A stretch of DNA of 64,000 nucleotides, taken from Agromyces intestinalis. GTDB lineage: Bacteria; Actinomycetota; Actinomycetes; Actinomycetales; Microbacteriaceae. The notes beneath the pieces are model-generated. The model did not search any database. It saw nothing but the letters and a program-made list of their open reading frames with translations, and was not told where the DNA came from. A program made the position numbers and the translations under genes. Below, in pieces: positions 1 through 8,833 of this stretch. The DNA lies in NCBI RefSeq assembly GCF_008365295.1, contig NZ_CP043505.1, positions 1,488,001 through 1,552,000 of the forward strand, written 5' to 3'. Positions within the stretch are counted from its first letter, which is position 1. Every line of letters begins with the position of its first letter.

Positions 1-1
1 C

Positions 2-817
2 ATCCGGTTCGCGTTCTACCTCGTCGTGCCGAACGTGCGCGCCGAGGACGGTGCCGGGGTGACCGCGTCGGATCCGCTCGCGCTCGCGCTCATCTTCGTG
101 TGGCCGACGTCGAGCTACTGGTTCATCTACGCGCTCCTGCTGTTCACCATCGCGGTCTGGCTCGTGCGCAAGGCGCCGATCTGGGCGCAGCTGGCCGGGG
201 CGGGTGTGGTGTCCGTGCTGTTCTCGTCGGGCCTCGCCGACACGCACAACGTCGGATGGAACCGGATGGGCGAGTACCTCGTCTTCTTCGTGGCGGGCGT
301 CGTGCTCTCGAAGCGGATCGACCGAGCGGTGGCCGAGTCGAAGCCGTGGCACGTGTGGGCGTCGTTGGCCGTGTCCCTCGCGGTGTCGGCGCTGCTGGCG
401 CTCGTGCCCGTCTCGCGCGAGGTGCCCGGTGTCGCGCTCGTCGCCCAGGTCGCCTCGCTCGCGTTCGGGTTCACGGCCGCAGTGCGGCTGGTGCGGCTGC
501 GACCGCTCGGGTTCCTGAGCTACCTCGGCAAGCGCACGCTCGACATCTACCTGCTGCACGTGTTCGTCATCGCCGGGCTGGTCGCGGTGATCGCGATGTT
601 CCCGCAGCTGCACGACCTCGGCGACGACGGATGGCTCGTGATGCTCGTCACGACGACGCTCACGATCGTGATCTCGATCCTGCTGTTCCGGCTGCTGTCG
701 CGGTTCACCTGGCTGTTCGTGAGCCCGTTCCGGGTGCGGCCGGGCAGATCGCGGCGGGGGTCGCGGAGGGCCGAGCCCGAGCCGAAGGCCCTCACGGATG
801 CCACGGAGTCGGCGTGA
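2..817 (+). CDS. Acyltransferase-3 family membrane protein (5' truncated)
   Basis: The reading frame is open to the window edge, so the N-terminal part with the usual catalytic His is missing; about 271 residues remain. They contain a run of hydrophobic segments, a SYWFIYALLL motif and a GKRTLDIYLLHVF motif typical of the last helices of the acyltransferase-3 family. The complete paralogue at 19186-20247 has the equivalent motifs (GLWFLYALI, GGRTLPIYVVHA). These proteins O-acetylate or succinylate sugars at the cytoplasmic membrane. The stop overlaps the next start (TGATG), so it is translationally coupled to the polysaccharide genes, which suggests exopolysaccharide acylation. The exact acyl group is unknown. 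Confidence 0.8.
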   Translation: MRFAFYLVVPNVRAEDGAGVTASDPLALALIFVWPTSSYWFIYALLLFTIAVWLVRKAPIWAQLAGAGVVSVLFSSGLADTHNVGWNRMGEYLVFFVAGVVLSKRIDRAVAESKPWHVWASLAVSLAVSALLALVPVSREVPGVALVAQVASLAFGFTAAVRLVRLRPLGFLSYLGKRTLDIYLLHVFVIAGLVAVIAMFPQLHDLGDDGWLVMLVTTTLTIVISILLFRLLSRFTWLFVSPFRVRPGRSRRGSRRAEPEPKALTDATESA

Positions 818-1893
818 TGCAGGTGTACGCGTCGGCGATGGGACAGGTCGACAACGTCGGCGACACGGTGCTGCGGCGCGGGTTCCTCGACGCGCTGCGG
901 CGGGTGGGCCCGCTGCACGTGTACGTGGGCGCCCGCGACGACGATCACCTGAGCGGGCTCGGCCTGCACGACGGCGACCGGCTCTACCGCACGTCGGCCG
1001 AGTGGCGCGGGCGACTGTCGAAGGCCCTCACGGCCGAACGCAGCCTCTACGCGTTCGACACGGGCGAGACCGAGGTGCAGCGCGCGTTCGCGATGCGGTA
1101 TCTGCGGCTCGCGCCGCTGCTGGTCGCGGCCCGGCTGCGCGGCGGCGCGGCGGCCCATGTCGGGGTCGGGGTGCGCGAACCGACGGCGTGGCGGGTGCCG
1201 ATCTCGGCGGTGCTGCGGCTGTGCCAGGTGGTCACGTGGCGCGACGAGCCGAGCCGGCGCATGATGGGCGTCGGCGGGGTCTCGCCCGACTGGGCGTTCG
1301 CACTCGGCGCACCCGAGGACGTGCTGCTCGCCGCGCCCGACGACGCCGACCGCCGCACGCTCGCGATCGCGGTGCGCGCGAGCCTCAGCCACGCCGAGCG
1401 CGACCGGCCCGATGCCCGCTGGATCGCCGCGATCGGCACGCTCGCCGATGAGCTCGGCCTCGAGCCTGTGGTCGTGGCGCAGATCGAACGCGACGGCCCG
1501 CTCGCCGAGGAGCTCGCCGACGCCCTCGGCGCCGAGGCAGTCGTGTGGGACGGCCCGAACCACGCGAAGCAGGAGGCGCGGCTGCGCGCGGTCTACCGCG
1601 GCTCGCGCGCGGTCGTCAGCGATCGGCTGCACGCGCTGGTGATCGCGGCGACCGAGGGCGCGGTACCGATCGGCCTGGCGAACGGCGACGATGACAAGGT
1701 GGTGCGCACGCTCGCGGCCGCCGGCATCACCGGCACGAGCGTCGACCGGGCCCTGGCCGACCCCGACACGGCGCTCGCGACCGCGCGCGACGCGATCGGG
1801 CGGCACGCCGAGATCATGGCGAGCGTGGTCGAGGCCCGGCGCACGATCGATGCGGTCGTCGACGGCCTGGTCGAGCTGACGGCGGGGCGGTGA
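817..1893 (+). CDS. Polysaccharide pyruvyltransferase family protein, copy 1
   Basis: A 358-residue cytoplasmic protein. The N-terminus MQVYASAMGQVDNVGDTVLRR carries the NVGD motif, and the C-terminal half has SDRLHALVIAATEGA followed by GLAN. This is the signature arrangement of the polysaccharide pyruvyltransferase family, which moves pyruvate from phosphoenolpyruvate to sugar hydroxyls (ketals) or acts in related GT-B-like reactions. The start ATG overlaps the upstream stop. A paralogue sits at 5416-6519 in the same locus (shared NVGD, HVYVGA and SDRLH motifs). The acceptor sugar cannot be read from sequence. Some family members are not pyruvyltransferases, so the chemistry is an inference. 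Confidence 0.8.
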   Translation: MQVYASAMGQVDNVGDTVLRRGFLDALRRVGPLHVYVGARDDDHLSGLGLHDGDRLYRTSAEWRGRLSKALTAERSLYAFDTGETEVQRAFAMRYLRLAPLLVAARLRGGAAAHVGVGVREPTAWRVPISAVLRLCQVVTWRDEPSRRMMGVGGVSPDWAFALGAPEDVLLAAPDDADRRTLAIAVRASLSHAERDRPDARWIAAIGTLADELGLEPVVVAQIERDGPLAEELADALGAEAVVWDGPNHAKQEARLRAVYRGSRAVVSDRLHALVIAATEGAVPIGLANGDDDKVVRTLAAAGITGTSVDRALADPDTALATARDAIGRHAEIMASVVEARRTIDAVVDGLVELTAGR

Positions 1894-2900
1894 ATCGGAT
1901 GCCTCGTCGCACGCCGCCCGCATCCGAGCCGCCGCGCGCGAGCATCGTCGTGCCGGTGTTCAACGGCGCCGGGTACCTGCCCGACGCGCTGCCTCGCCTG
2001 CTCGCCCAGCGGCACGACGCGTTCGAGGTCGTGGTCGTCGACGACGGGTCGGCCGACGGATCGGCCGACCTCGTGCGCGCCGCCGCGACCGACGACGACC
2101 GGCTGCGCCTCATCGCGCTCGTCGAGAACGGCGGCGTCGCCCGCGCCCGGCAGGCGGGCGTCGCCGCCGCCCGCGGCGAATACGTCTGGTTCGTCGACGC
2201 CGACGACGACTGGCGCGACGACGCGCTCGCGCGCCTCGTCGAGGCGGCCGACCGCGATCGTCTCGACGTCGTGGTCGCCGGCGCCCGGTTCGTGTACGAC
2301 GGCGGTTCGTCGCAGCGCGCCCTGCCGGCGCCGACGGGTGGGCCGGTCGACGGGCGCACCGCCTTCGAGGCGTTGCTCACCGGCGGCATCAGCGGGCACC
2401 TCTGGAACAAGCTGTTCCGTCGCGAGCTCGCCTCGGCCCTCGAGTTCACGCCCGCCCGGGTGCACTCCGACCTCGCGATGGTCGCCGATGCGCTCTCGCG
2501 GGCCGGGCGGGTCGGATTCCTCGATGCGACCATCTACGACTACCGGCTGCGGTCGGGCTCGATCATCACCAGCCGGTCGAGCCGGGCCGCGTCGCTCGAA
2601 CTCATCGGCGACGCCGTCGACCGGGCGGCTGCGCGTCTCGACCCGGCGCTCGTCGACACCGACGCCTTCAGGTACTTCCGCACGCGCTTCCTCGTGCTCT
2701 CGAGCTTGAAGGACGGGGTCCAGGGGCCGTACTCCCCCGCCGAGTCGCGCGACATCGTACGTGCGATGCGGCGCCGGCTCGCGGCATCCGACCTCGCGGT
2801 GCTCGCCCGCCGACGCGACGCGCGCCGCCTGTTGCTCGCCCTCGCGGCGAAGACCTCGCTGCCGCTCTACCGCGGCCTGTTGCGCGCCGCCGAGCGGTGA
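1890..2900 (+). CDS. Glycosyltransferase family 2
   Basis: A 336-residue GT-A enzyme. The motifs SIVVPVFNGAGYL, VVVVDDGSADGS and WFVDADDDW (the DXD metal/nucleotide-sugar site) lie in the first 115 residues, as expected for GT2. The C-terminal part lacks membrane helices, so it should act as a soluble or peripheral enzyme extending the lipid-linked repeat unit. The chosen GTG start overlaps the preceding stop by 4 bases (GTGA); an ATG nine bases downstream is an alternative. It is the last gene of the first plus-strand run and converges on the LCP gene. Confidence 0.9.
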   Translation: MNRMPRRTPPASEPPRASIVVPVFNGAGYLPDALPRLLAQRHDAFEVVVVDDGSADGSADLVRAAATDDDRLRLIALVENGGVARARQAGVAAARGEYVWFVDADDDWRDDALARLVEAADRDRLDVVVAGARFVYDGGSSQRALPAPTGGPVDGRTAFEALLTGGISGHLWNKLFRRELASALEFTPARVHSDLAMVADALSRAGRVGFLDATIYDYRLRSGSIITSRSSRAASLELIGDAVDRAAARLDPALVDTDAFRYFRTRFLVLSSLKDGVQGPYSPAESRDIVRAMRRRLAASDLAVLARRRDARRLLLALAAKTSLPLYRGLLRAAER

Positions 2901-2939
2901 CCCGCGATCCCCGCTGGGCAACGCCGTACCCGCGGACGC

Positions 2940-4253
2940 TCAGTCCACGAACCCGACGGTGCAGGTCGCCTGCGATGCATCCTGCCCCTTCAGGCCCTCG
3001 ATCACCGGCGGCGGTGCGGCCGGCGGGGCAGGGTCGACGGGTGGAGCCGCTTGCGCGGCGGGATCGTCGGGAGTCTCCTGGGCGGACTCGTCGGGCGCCG
3101 GTTCCGCCGCACCCTCGTCGACCGGCGGCGGGTCCGCCGGAGCCGGCTCGGCCGGGGCGGCGGGGTCCACGGTGACGCCCTGCCCCAGCGCGTCCGCGCC
3201 CAACTGGAACGGCTGGTCGGCGATGACGGCCGAGACCAGCTGCGCCGCCTGGTCCTCGAGCGGCACGACCTTGCCTGGGAACTCGGCCGACCCGGTGGTG
3301 CCCGGGTACTGCACGAAGACGATCTGGTCGAGCGGCACGTCTTTCAGGGCGATCGCGAGCGACGCCATCGTGATGGGGTTCGCGAGCGACGTCGACAGGA
3401 CCATGTGATCGGCCGCCACTCGCGCGATGCCGACCACCTTGCCCGGGTCCGAGAGGGTCGCTTCCGACTTCACCCGCCGCATCAGGGCCGACAGGAACGA
3501 CTGCTGGTTCGAGATGCGAGCCAGGTCGCTGCCGTCGCCGATGCCGTGACGCGTGCGCAGGAACCCCAGCGCCGAAGCTCCCTGGAGCGTCACCAGTCCG
3601 GCGGGCAGGTCGAGGTCGGCGTCGGGATCGAAGATCGGGTCGGCGAGGCAGACCTGGACCCCGCCGACCGCATCGCTGAGCGCGATCACGCCGTTGAACG
3701 AGACGGATGCCGCGTATTCGAACTGCTCGCCGGTGAGCGACGAGATCGTCTGCGCCACGCACGCCAACCCGCCTCGGCTGAAGGCCGAGTTCAACGGTTG
3801 AGCGGACATCGCATCGAACGTTTCGCCCGTGTTCGGGTCGGCGCACTCGGGGTGGGGGATGATCAGGTCGCGCGGGAAGCTGACGGCGACCGCACGAGCG
3901 TGGTCCTGGTTCACGTGCAGCCAGATGTTGACGTCGTTCAGCGTGCCGTCGCGCTCGCCGAACGCGTCGCCCTGGTTCGCATCGTTGTCGGCGCCGACGA
4001 CGAGCACGTCGAAGCCGCCCTCCACGCCGCCCAGGCCGATGTCGGGGAGCTCCTCCGAGGTTCCGATGTCCACGGCGTTGTCGGACACGGTCGCGAAGGT
4101 CGACGTCACGAAGAACGCACCGACGATCGCGGTGCTCGCGAGCATGCTGCAGAGCGCGAGCGCGACCGCTTTCACCGGGCCGGAGGTGAGCACCCGGCGC
4201 CGCTGGAGCCGACCGTGCCGCATCGGGTTCGCTCGTCGCACGAGATTCTGCAT
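2940..4253 (-). CDS. LytR-CpsA-Psr (LCP) family glycopolymer ligase
   Basis: A 437-residue protein. It has a basic cytoplasmic N-terminus, one membrane helix (about residues 28-52), then an extracellular LCP domain with GFDVLVVGADNDA, the basic FPRDLIIP motif, and LGFLRTRHGIGDGSDLARISNQQ, which carries the conserved R-x-R-H and RxxQQ residues that bind polyprenyl pyrophosphate. The last 90 residues are a Pro/Ala/Glu-rich, probably disordered tail. LCP enzymes transfer glycopolymers from lipid carriers to peptidoglycan, so this is the likely anchor enzyme for the polysaccharide made here. It is transcribed alone against the cluster. A -10 box (TAGGGT) lies 9 bases before the ATG. Confidence 0.88.
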   Translation of the reverse strand: MQNLVRRANPMRHGRLQRRRVLTSGPVKAVALALCSMLASTAIVGAFFVTSTFATVSDNAVDIGTSEELPDIGLGGVEGGFDVLVVGADNDANQGDAFGERDGTLNDVNIWLHVNQDHARAVAVSFPRDLIIPHPECADPNTGETFDAMSAQPLNSAFSRGGLACVAQTISSLTGEQFEYAASVSFNGVIALSDAVGGVQVCLADPIFDPDADLDLPAGLVTLQGASALGFLRTRHGIGDGSDLARISNQQSFLSALMRRVKSEATLSDPGKVVGIARVAADHMVLSTSLANPITMASLAIALKDVPLDQIVFVQYPGTTGSAEFPGKVVPLEDQAAQLVSAVIADQPFQLGADALGQGVTVDPAAPAEPAPADPPPVDEGAAEPAPDESAQETPDDPAAQAAPPVDPAPPAAPPPVIEGLKGQDASQATCTVGFVD

Positions 4254-4262
4254 CGAGATCGA

Positions 4263-4268
4263 ACCCTA
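4263..4268 (-). promoter_or_regulatory. Candidate -10 box of the LCP gene
   Basis: On the minus strand TAGGGT is followed by 9 bases and the LCP ATG, which would give a leader of only two or three bases. No -35 consensus is visible, so this is tentative. Confidence 0.4.
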
Positions 4269-4388
4269 GCGCAGCACTCGCGGAGGAGGCTGATGCCGGG
4301 CGCCGCCGTCGACGAGCCCGCTTCCGCCCCCGTGTGAAGGTCTCGTGAAGTCTCTGTAACGCCCCTACCGGCCCCGGCGGCGGCTGCC

Positions 4389-4394
4389 TACGCT
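4389..4394 (+). promoter_or_regulatory. Candidate -10 box for the 4456-9981 gene run
   Basis: TACGCT lies 61 bases before the ATG at 4456. Transcription would begin near 4401, which argues against the in-frame ATG at 4396 and for the ATG at 4456 with its AAGGGGGA ribosome-binding site. No clear -35 is seen. Confidence 0.4.
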
Positions 4395-4455
4395 CATGCC
4401 GAGCGAGGCCGACGCCGCCCTCGGTGCCAGGACACCGACCAAGGGGGAAGTCGTC

Positions 4456-5415
4456 ATGCCGAACTCACCGCGAAAGATGCTGCTCGCCGCGTCCACTGGC
4501 GGCCACCTGCACGAACTCGTGCGCCAGACCGAATACCTGCGGCCGAGCGACGACTCCCTGTGGGTCACGTTCGAGAGCCCGCAAGCCGATTCGCTGCTGC
4601 GCGGCCGACGCGTGATGCACGTACCCTACGTGCGCCCGCGCGACTACGTCGGCGTCGCCCGCGCGATCGGTCGCGTGCATGGGGCGATCCGCGGTGAGCG
4701 GTTCGACGTCGCTGTCTCGACGGGCTCGGCGATCGCGCTCGCGGTGTTGCCGGTCGCGCGGATGAGCCGCATCCCCGCGACGTACATCGAGAGCGTCTGC
4801 CGTGTCGACGGGCCCTCGATGACCGGGCGGGTGCTCGCGGGCCTGCACGCCGCCGACCTGCGCACGCAGCATGCGTCATGGGCGGGTCGCCGCTGGCACG
4901 CGCAGCCGAGCGTGCTCGCCACCTACGCGCGCCGGCTCCGCCCGCTGCCCGACCGCCCACTGCGCGTCTTCGTCACGCTCGGCACGATCGAGGGGTACCG
5001 GTTCGACGCCCTCGTCGACCAGGTGCTGCGCAGCGGGCTCGCCGGCCCCGAGACCACCTGGCAGCTCGGCTTCACCGACCGCGACGACCTTCCGGGTCGG
5101 GTGCACGGGCATCTCGCCCCGGAAGAGTTCGCCCGCATCGCGCTCGAGGCCGACGTCGTGGTCACGCACGCGGGCGTCGGCACCCTGCTCGGCATGCTCG
5201 AGCTGGGGATCCACCCGCTGCTGGTGGTGCGGCGTGCGTCGCGGGGCGAGCACGTCGACGACCACCAGGAGCAGATCGCCGACCTGGTGCGCGAGCTGCG
5301 CGTCGCCGACGCGGTCGAGATCGACGACCTCGACGCCGGCACGATGGTCGAGGCCGCCAGGTGGGAGATCGTCGACCGCGTCGACGAACCCGCTCTCGCC
5401 GGGCGGGCGGCCTGA
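4456..5415 (+). CDS. Alg14/Alg13-like (GT28-type) glycosyltransferase
   Basis: A 319-residue protein that joins an Alg14-like N-terminal half (KMLLAASTGGHLHEL, then VAVSTGSAIALAVLPVAR and TYIESVCRVDGPS) to an Alg13/GT28 C-terminal half (FVTLGTIEGYRFD, HLAPEEFARIALEADVVVTHAGVGTL, then a DDHQEQIADL UDP-sugar-binding region). In many polysaccharide loci these halves are separate genes, such as an EpsE/EpsF-type pair; here they are fused. It likely transfers a sugar from a UDP donor to the lipid-linked intermediate. The start is set by AAGGGGGA seven bases upstream. The stop abuts the next gene directly. Confidence 0.85.
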   Translation: MPNSPRKMLLAASTGGHLHELVRQTEYLRPSDDSLWVTFESPQADSLLRGRRVMHVPYVRPRDYVGVARAIGRVHGAIRGERFDVAVSTGSAIALAVLPVARMSRIPATYIESVCRVDGPSMTGRVLAGLHAADLRTQHASWAGRRWHAQPSVLATYARRLRPLPDRPLRVFVTLGTIEGYRFDALVDQVLRSGLAGPETTWQLGFTDRDDLPGRVHGHLAPEEFARIALEADVVVTHAGVGTLLGMLELGIHPLLVVRRASRGEHVDDHQEQIADLVRELRVADAVEIDDLDAGTMVEAARWEIVDRVDEPALAGRAA

Positions 5416-6519
5416 ATGCGCAGCGTCTTCGCGGTCGGCCGCGGCCAGTACGAGAACGTCGGCGACATCATTCTGCGGCGCCAGCTGCTCGACTGGGTGC
5501 GGCCCGACGACGGCACGCTGCACGTCTACGTCGGCGCGTCTCCCGATGGGTACGACGAAGGCCTCGGGCTCCAGCCCGGCGACCTCGTGTACCGGTCGTT
5601 CCTCGCCTGGTACGGCGCCGCGCTGCGCGCCGCGGCGCGGGGTCGGGCCGCCTATGTGTTCAAGCCGGGCGAGATCCAGCTCACCCTCGTCGGTATGAAG
5701 GAGCACCTGTCGGTGCTGCCGCTGCTGGGCGTGCTGCGCACGCGCGGCGGGCGGGCGGTGCGCGCCGGGGTCGGCTCACGCAACTTCGCCGCGGTCCCGC
5801 GGGCCCTCATGCGTCCGTCGATCGCGCTCAGCGACCTCACGCTGTGGCGCGACATCCGCACCGCGGCGTACATGCGCGCGGGTGCACCGATGCCCGACCT
5901 CGCGTTCGGCGAGGGCGCGCCCGACGAACTGGTCGCCGAGTTCGCCGACCCGGATGCCGCGACCACCGCCGCACGCGACGTCCTCGTGGTTTCGCTGCGG
6001 GCCGACGAGCCGGCGCCCGTCTACCCGAGCGAGGCGTGGCTCGCGGGCGTGCGCGCCTACGCCGAACGCCACGGCCTCGAGATCTGGGCGGTGACGCAGG
6101 TGCACGTCGACAACGAGCGGAGCCTCCGGCTCGCCGGCGACCTCGGCGGGCGAGCGCTCACGTGGGACGCGCTGCGCGACCACGACCGGCAGGAGGCGCG
6201 CCTGCGCGAGCTCTACCGCCGCACCGCGATCGCGCTCAGCGACCGACTGCACGTGGTGATCGCGGCGTACACCGAGGGTGCGGTGCCGGTCGGCACGCTG
6301 GCCGACGCCTCAGACAAGATCGATCGGCACTTCGCGACGATCGGCGTCGACGGGGTCACGATCCGCAGCGACGCGACGGATGCCTCGGAGGTGACCACGG
6401 CACTCGACGGACTCGCCGCGCGACGCACGGAGCTGTTCGACGCGCTCGCATCCGCCCGCATCGAGCTGGGCCTGGTGCGCGAGCGGGTGCAGTCCACGCT
6501 CGCGGAGGTGCGCGCATGA
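5416..6519 (+). CDS. Polysaccharide pyruvyltransferase family protein, copy 2
   Basis: A 367-residue paralogue of the protein at 817-1893. It has the same N-terminal plan (FAVGRGQYENVGDIILRRQ, HVYVGAS), and SDRLHVVIAAYTEGAVP near the C-terminus. The ATG directly follows the upstream stop, so it is co-translated. Two non-identical copies in one locus suggest two different pyruvylation or transfer steps, or successive action on one repeat unit; neither can be decided from sequence. Confidence 0.8.
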   Translation: MRSVFAVGRGQYENVGDIILRRQLLDWVRPDDGTLHVYVGASPDGYDEGLGLQPGDLVYRSFLAWYGAALRAAARGRAAYVFKPGEIQLTLVGMKEHLSVLPLLGVLRTRGGRAVRAGVGSRNFAAVPRALMRPSIALSDLTLWRDIRTAAYMRAGAPMPDLAFGEGAPDELVAEFADPDAATTAARDVLVVSLRADEPAPVYPSEAWLAGVRAYAERHGLEIWAVTQVHVDNERSLRLAGDLGGRALTWDALRDHDRQEARLRELYRRTAIALSDRLHVVIAAYTEGAVPVGTLADASDKIDRHFATIGVDGVTIRSDATDASEVTTALDGLAARRTELFDALASARIELGLVRERVQSTLAEVRA

Positions 6520-7535
6520 CCCGCGTCACCGTGCATCACCTCGGTCGCTCGGGCGAGCACGCGGGCGGCATGACCCAGGTCGTCAACGGCTACCTCGCGT
6601 GGAGGTTCGACGAGGTCGATGTGCGGGTCATCACCTCGCGCGCCGACCCGCACGACATGGCGGGCGCGATGCGCCGGTCGGCGCAGGCGTTCGCCGAACT
6701 GGTGCGGCTGCCGAAACGTGCGCCGCAGGTCGTCGTCGGGCACCTGTCGGAACGCGGGTCGTTCGTGCGGGAGGGCGCGCTGCTGCGCGTCGCGAAGGCC
6801 CGCGGCATCCCCACCGTCGCCCATCTGCACGGCAGCGAGTTCGCCGCGTTCGCCGACCGCCACCCGCGGCTGGTCGCGGCGGCGCTGAGGTCGGCCGACC
6901 GCGTGGTGAGCCTCTCCGACGAGTCGAGCGAGGTGAGTGCCCGCTACGTCGACGCCGAGCGCATCGTGCTCGTGCCGAACGCCATCGCGCCGGGCCACCC
7001 GGCACCCGTGAAGCAGCGCATCGCCGTGTTCGGCGGCGTCGTCGGCCGACGCAAGGGCGTCGACGTGCTGCTCGAGGCGTGGCGGCGGGCGGCTCCCGAC
7101 GACTGGCGGCTGGTGATCGCGGGGCCCATCGCCGAGGCCGACCTGGCGCTGGAGTGTTCTGGTGTCGAGTTCGCCGGCCCGCTCGCCCACGACGCACTCA
7201 TGCGGGTGCTCGACGACGCCGCGATCGCCGTGCTGCCGTCGCGCGACGAGGCGATGCCGATGTTCGTGCTCGAGGCGCTCGCACGCGACTGCGCAGTCGT
7301 GTCGACGCGGGTCGGCGGCATCCCCGCCGTGCTGCGCGACGGCGCGGGCGTGCTGGTCGAACCCGGCGATGTCGACGCGCTCGCCACCGCGCTCGCGACC
7401 CTCACCCGCAGCGCCGCGGCGCGCGGGCGGCTGGCCGCGGCCGGGCGGCGGGTCTTCGACGAGCGGTACTCGGCCGCCGCGGTGTTCCCGCGTCTCGAGC
7501 GGTTGTGGGTCGAGACGGCGCAGCGGGCCGCATGA
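6516..7535 (+). CDS. Glycosyltransferase family 4-like (GT-B)
   Basis: A 339-residue GT-B protein. The N-terminal domain has GEHAGGMTQVVNGYL (donor/acceptor loop) and PTVAHLHGSEF. The C-terminal domain has IAVFGGVVGRRKGVDVLLEAWR and the EX7E-type region PSRDEAMPMFVLEALA, followed by STRVGGIPAVL, all typical of GT4 retaining enzymes using nucleotide sugars. It overlaps the neighbouring genes by 4 bases (ATGA) at both ends, so it is translationally coupled within the cluster. Confidence 0.88.
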   Translation: MTRVTVHHLGRSGEHAGGMTQVVNGYLAWRFDEVDVRVITSRADPHDMAGAMRRSAQAFAELVRLPKRAPQVVVGHLSERGSFVREGALLRVAKARGIPTVAHLHGSEFAAFADRHPRLVAAALRSADRVVSLSDESSEVSARYVDAERIVLVPNAIAPGHPAPVKQRIAVFGGVVGRRKGVDVLLEAWRRAAPDDWRLVIAGPIAEADLALECSGVEFAGPLAHDALMRVLDDAAIAVLPSRDEAMPMFVLEALARDCAVVSTRVGGIPAVLRDGAGVLVEPGDVDALATALATLTRSAAARGRLAAAGRRVFDERYSAAAVFPRLERLWVETAQRAA

Positions 7536-8833
7536 GGGTCTCGGTGATCGGCTGTGGTTATCTTGGCGCGGTGCATGCGGCGGCGATGGCCGAGCTCGGT
7601 CATGAGGTCGTCGGTATCGATGTCGACGAGCGGAAGATCGCGGCGCTCGCCGCGGGTGAGGCGCCGTTCTTCGAGCCGGGTCTGGGTGCGATCCTGCGCA
7701 GCGCGACCGGCAGCGGCCGGTTGCGTTTCTCGACCGGGATGGCGGATGCCGCGGATGCGCGGGTGCATTTCATCGCGGTCGGCACGCCGCAGTCGGCGAA
7801 CGGCTACGCGGCCGACGTGTCGTATGTCGATGCCGCGTTCGACGCGCTGGTGCCGTACCTCGCTGATGGCGCTCTCGTGGTGGGCAAGTCGACCGTGCCG
7901 GTGGGCACGGCGGCCCGGCTCGCGGCCCGGCTCGCCGAGACCGCCCCGCACGCGCGGCTCGCGTGGAACCCCGAGTTCCTGCGTGAGGGGTTCGCTGTGA
8001 AAGACACCCTCGAGCCCGACCGGCTCGTCTACGGTGTCGATGACCCCGAGTCGACCCGGCTGCTCGACCAGGTGTACCGTGCGGCCGTCGAGGCCGGTGC
8101 GCCGCGGATCGAGACCGACTACGCGACCGCCGAGCTCGTCAAGGTCGCGGCGAACGCGTTTCTCGCGACGAAGATCTCGTTCATCAACGCGATGGCCGAG
8201 ATCGCCGAGGTCAGCGGGGCGGATGTCACGAAGCTCGCCGACGCGATCGGGCACGACGCCCGCATCGGGCGGAGATTCCTGAACGCCGGCGTCGGGTTCG
8301 GCGGCGGCTGCCTGCCGAAGGACATCCGGGCGTTCACCGCGCGCGCTGAAGAGCTCGGGCGGGGCGAGTCGGTGGCGTTCCTGAAAGAGGTCGACGCGAT
8401 CAACCTGCGCCGCCGCCGCCGCGTCGTCGAGCTCGCGCTGGAACTGCTCGGCGGCTCGGTGTACGGGCGCACCGTCGCGGTGCTGGGCCTGGCGTTCAAG
8501 CCCGACTCCGACGACGTGCGCGACTCGCCCGCGCTCGACGTGGCCGTGCAACTGCGCGGCCTCGGCGCCCGGGTGATCGCCACCGACCCCGAAGCGATCG
8601 CCAACGCGCAGGCCAGGCACCCACAGCTCGACTACACCACCTCACTCGACCACGCCCTCACCGGCGCCGACCTCGTCGTACTCGTCACCGAGTGGCACGC
8701 GTTCCGCGCCCTCGACCCCACCGAGACCGCCCGCCACGTCACCGCCCGCCGCATCATCGACGCACGCAACGTGCTCGACCCGACCGCCTGGCGCGCCGCC
8801 GGATGGACCTATCGAGGATTGGGGCGGCCATGA
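7532..8833 (+). CDS. ugd: UDP-glucose 6-dehydrogenase
   Basis: A 433-residue enzyme of the UDP-glucose/GDP-mannose dehydrogenase family. It shows the N-terminal Rossmann motif VIGCGYLGAVHA, GKSTVPVGTA, NPEFLREG, the central helix KVAANAFLATKISFINAMAE, the catalytic cysteine motif GVGFGGGCLPKDIRAF, and the C-terminal LGLAFKPDSDDVRDSPA. It oxidises UDP-glucose to UDP-glucuronate with two NAD+, supplying an acidic precursor and implying a negatively charged polysaccharide. It overlaps both neighbours by 4 bases. GDP-mannose dehydrogenase is a less likely alternative. Confidence 0.93.
   Translation: MRVSVIGCGYLGAVHAAAMAELGHEVVGIDVDERKIAALAAGEAPFFEPGLGAILRSATGSGRLRFSTGMADAADARVHFIAVGTPQSANGYAADVSYVDAAFDALVPYLADGALVVGKSTVPVGTAARLAARLAETAPHARLAWNPEFLREGFAVKDTLEPDRLVYGVDDPESTRLLDQVYRAAVEAGAPRIETDYATAELVKVAANAFLATKISFINAMAEIAEVSGADVTKLADAIGHDARIGRRFLNAGVGFGGGCLPKDIRAFTARAEELGRGESVAFLKEVDAINLRRRRRVVELALELLGGSVYGRTVAVLGLAFKPDSDDVRDSPALDVAVQLRGLGARVIATDPEAIANAQARHPQLDYTTSLDHALTGADLVVLVTEWHAFRALDPTETARHVTARRIIDARNVLDPTAWRAAGWTYRGLGRP

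Noticed and set aside
4396..4455. In-frame ATG at 4396 as start of the Alg14/13-like gene
   Set aside because: It lies one base after a likely -10 box and lacks a ribosome-binding site, while 4456 has AAGGGGGA.
4878..7535. 885-codon frame covering the 6516-7535 glycosyltransferase
   Set aside because: The first 545 codons are Arg-rich out-of-frame translation of the two genes before it; only the part from 6516 is protein-like.
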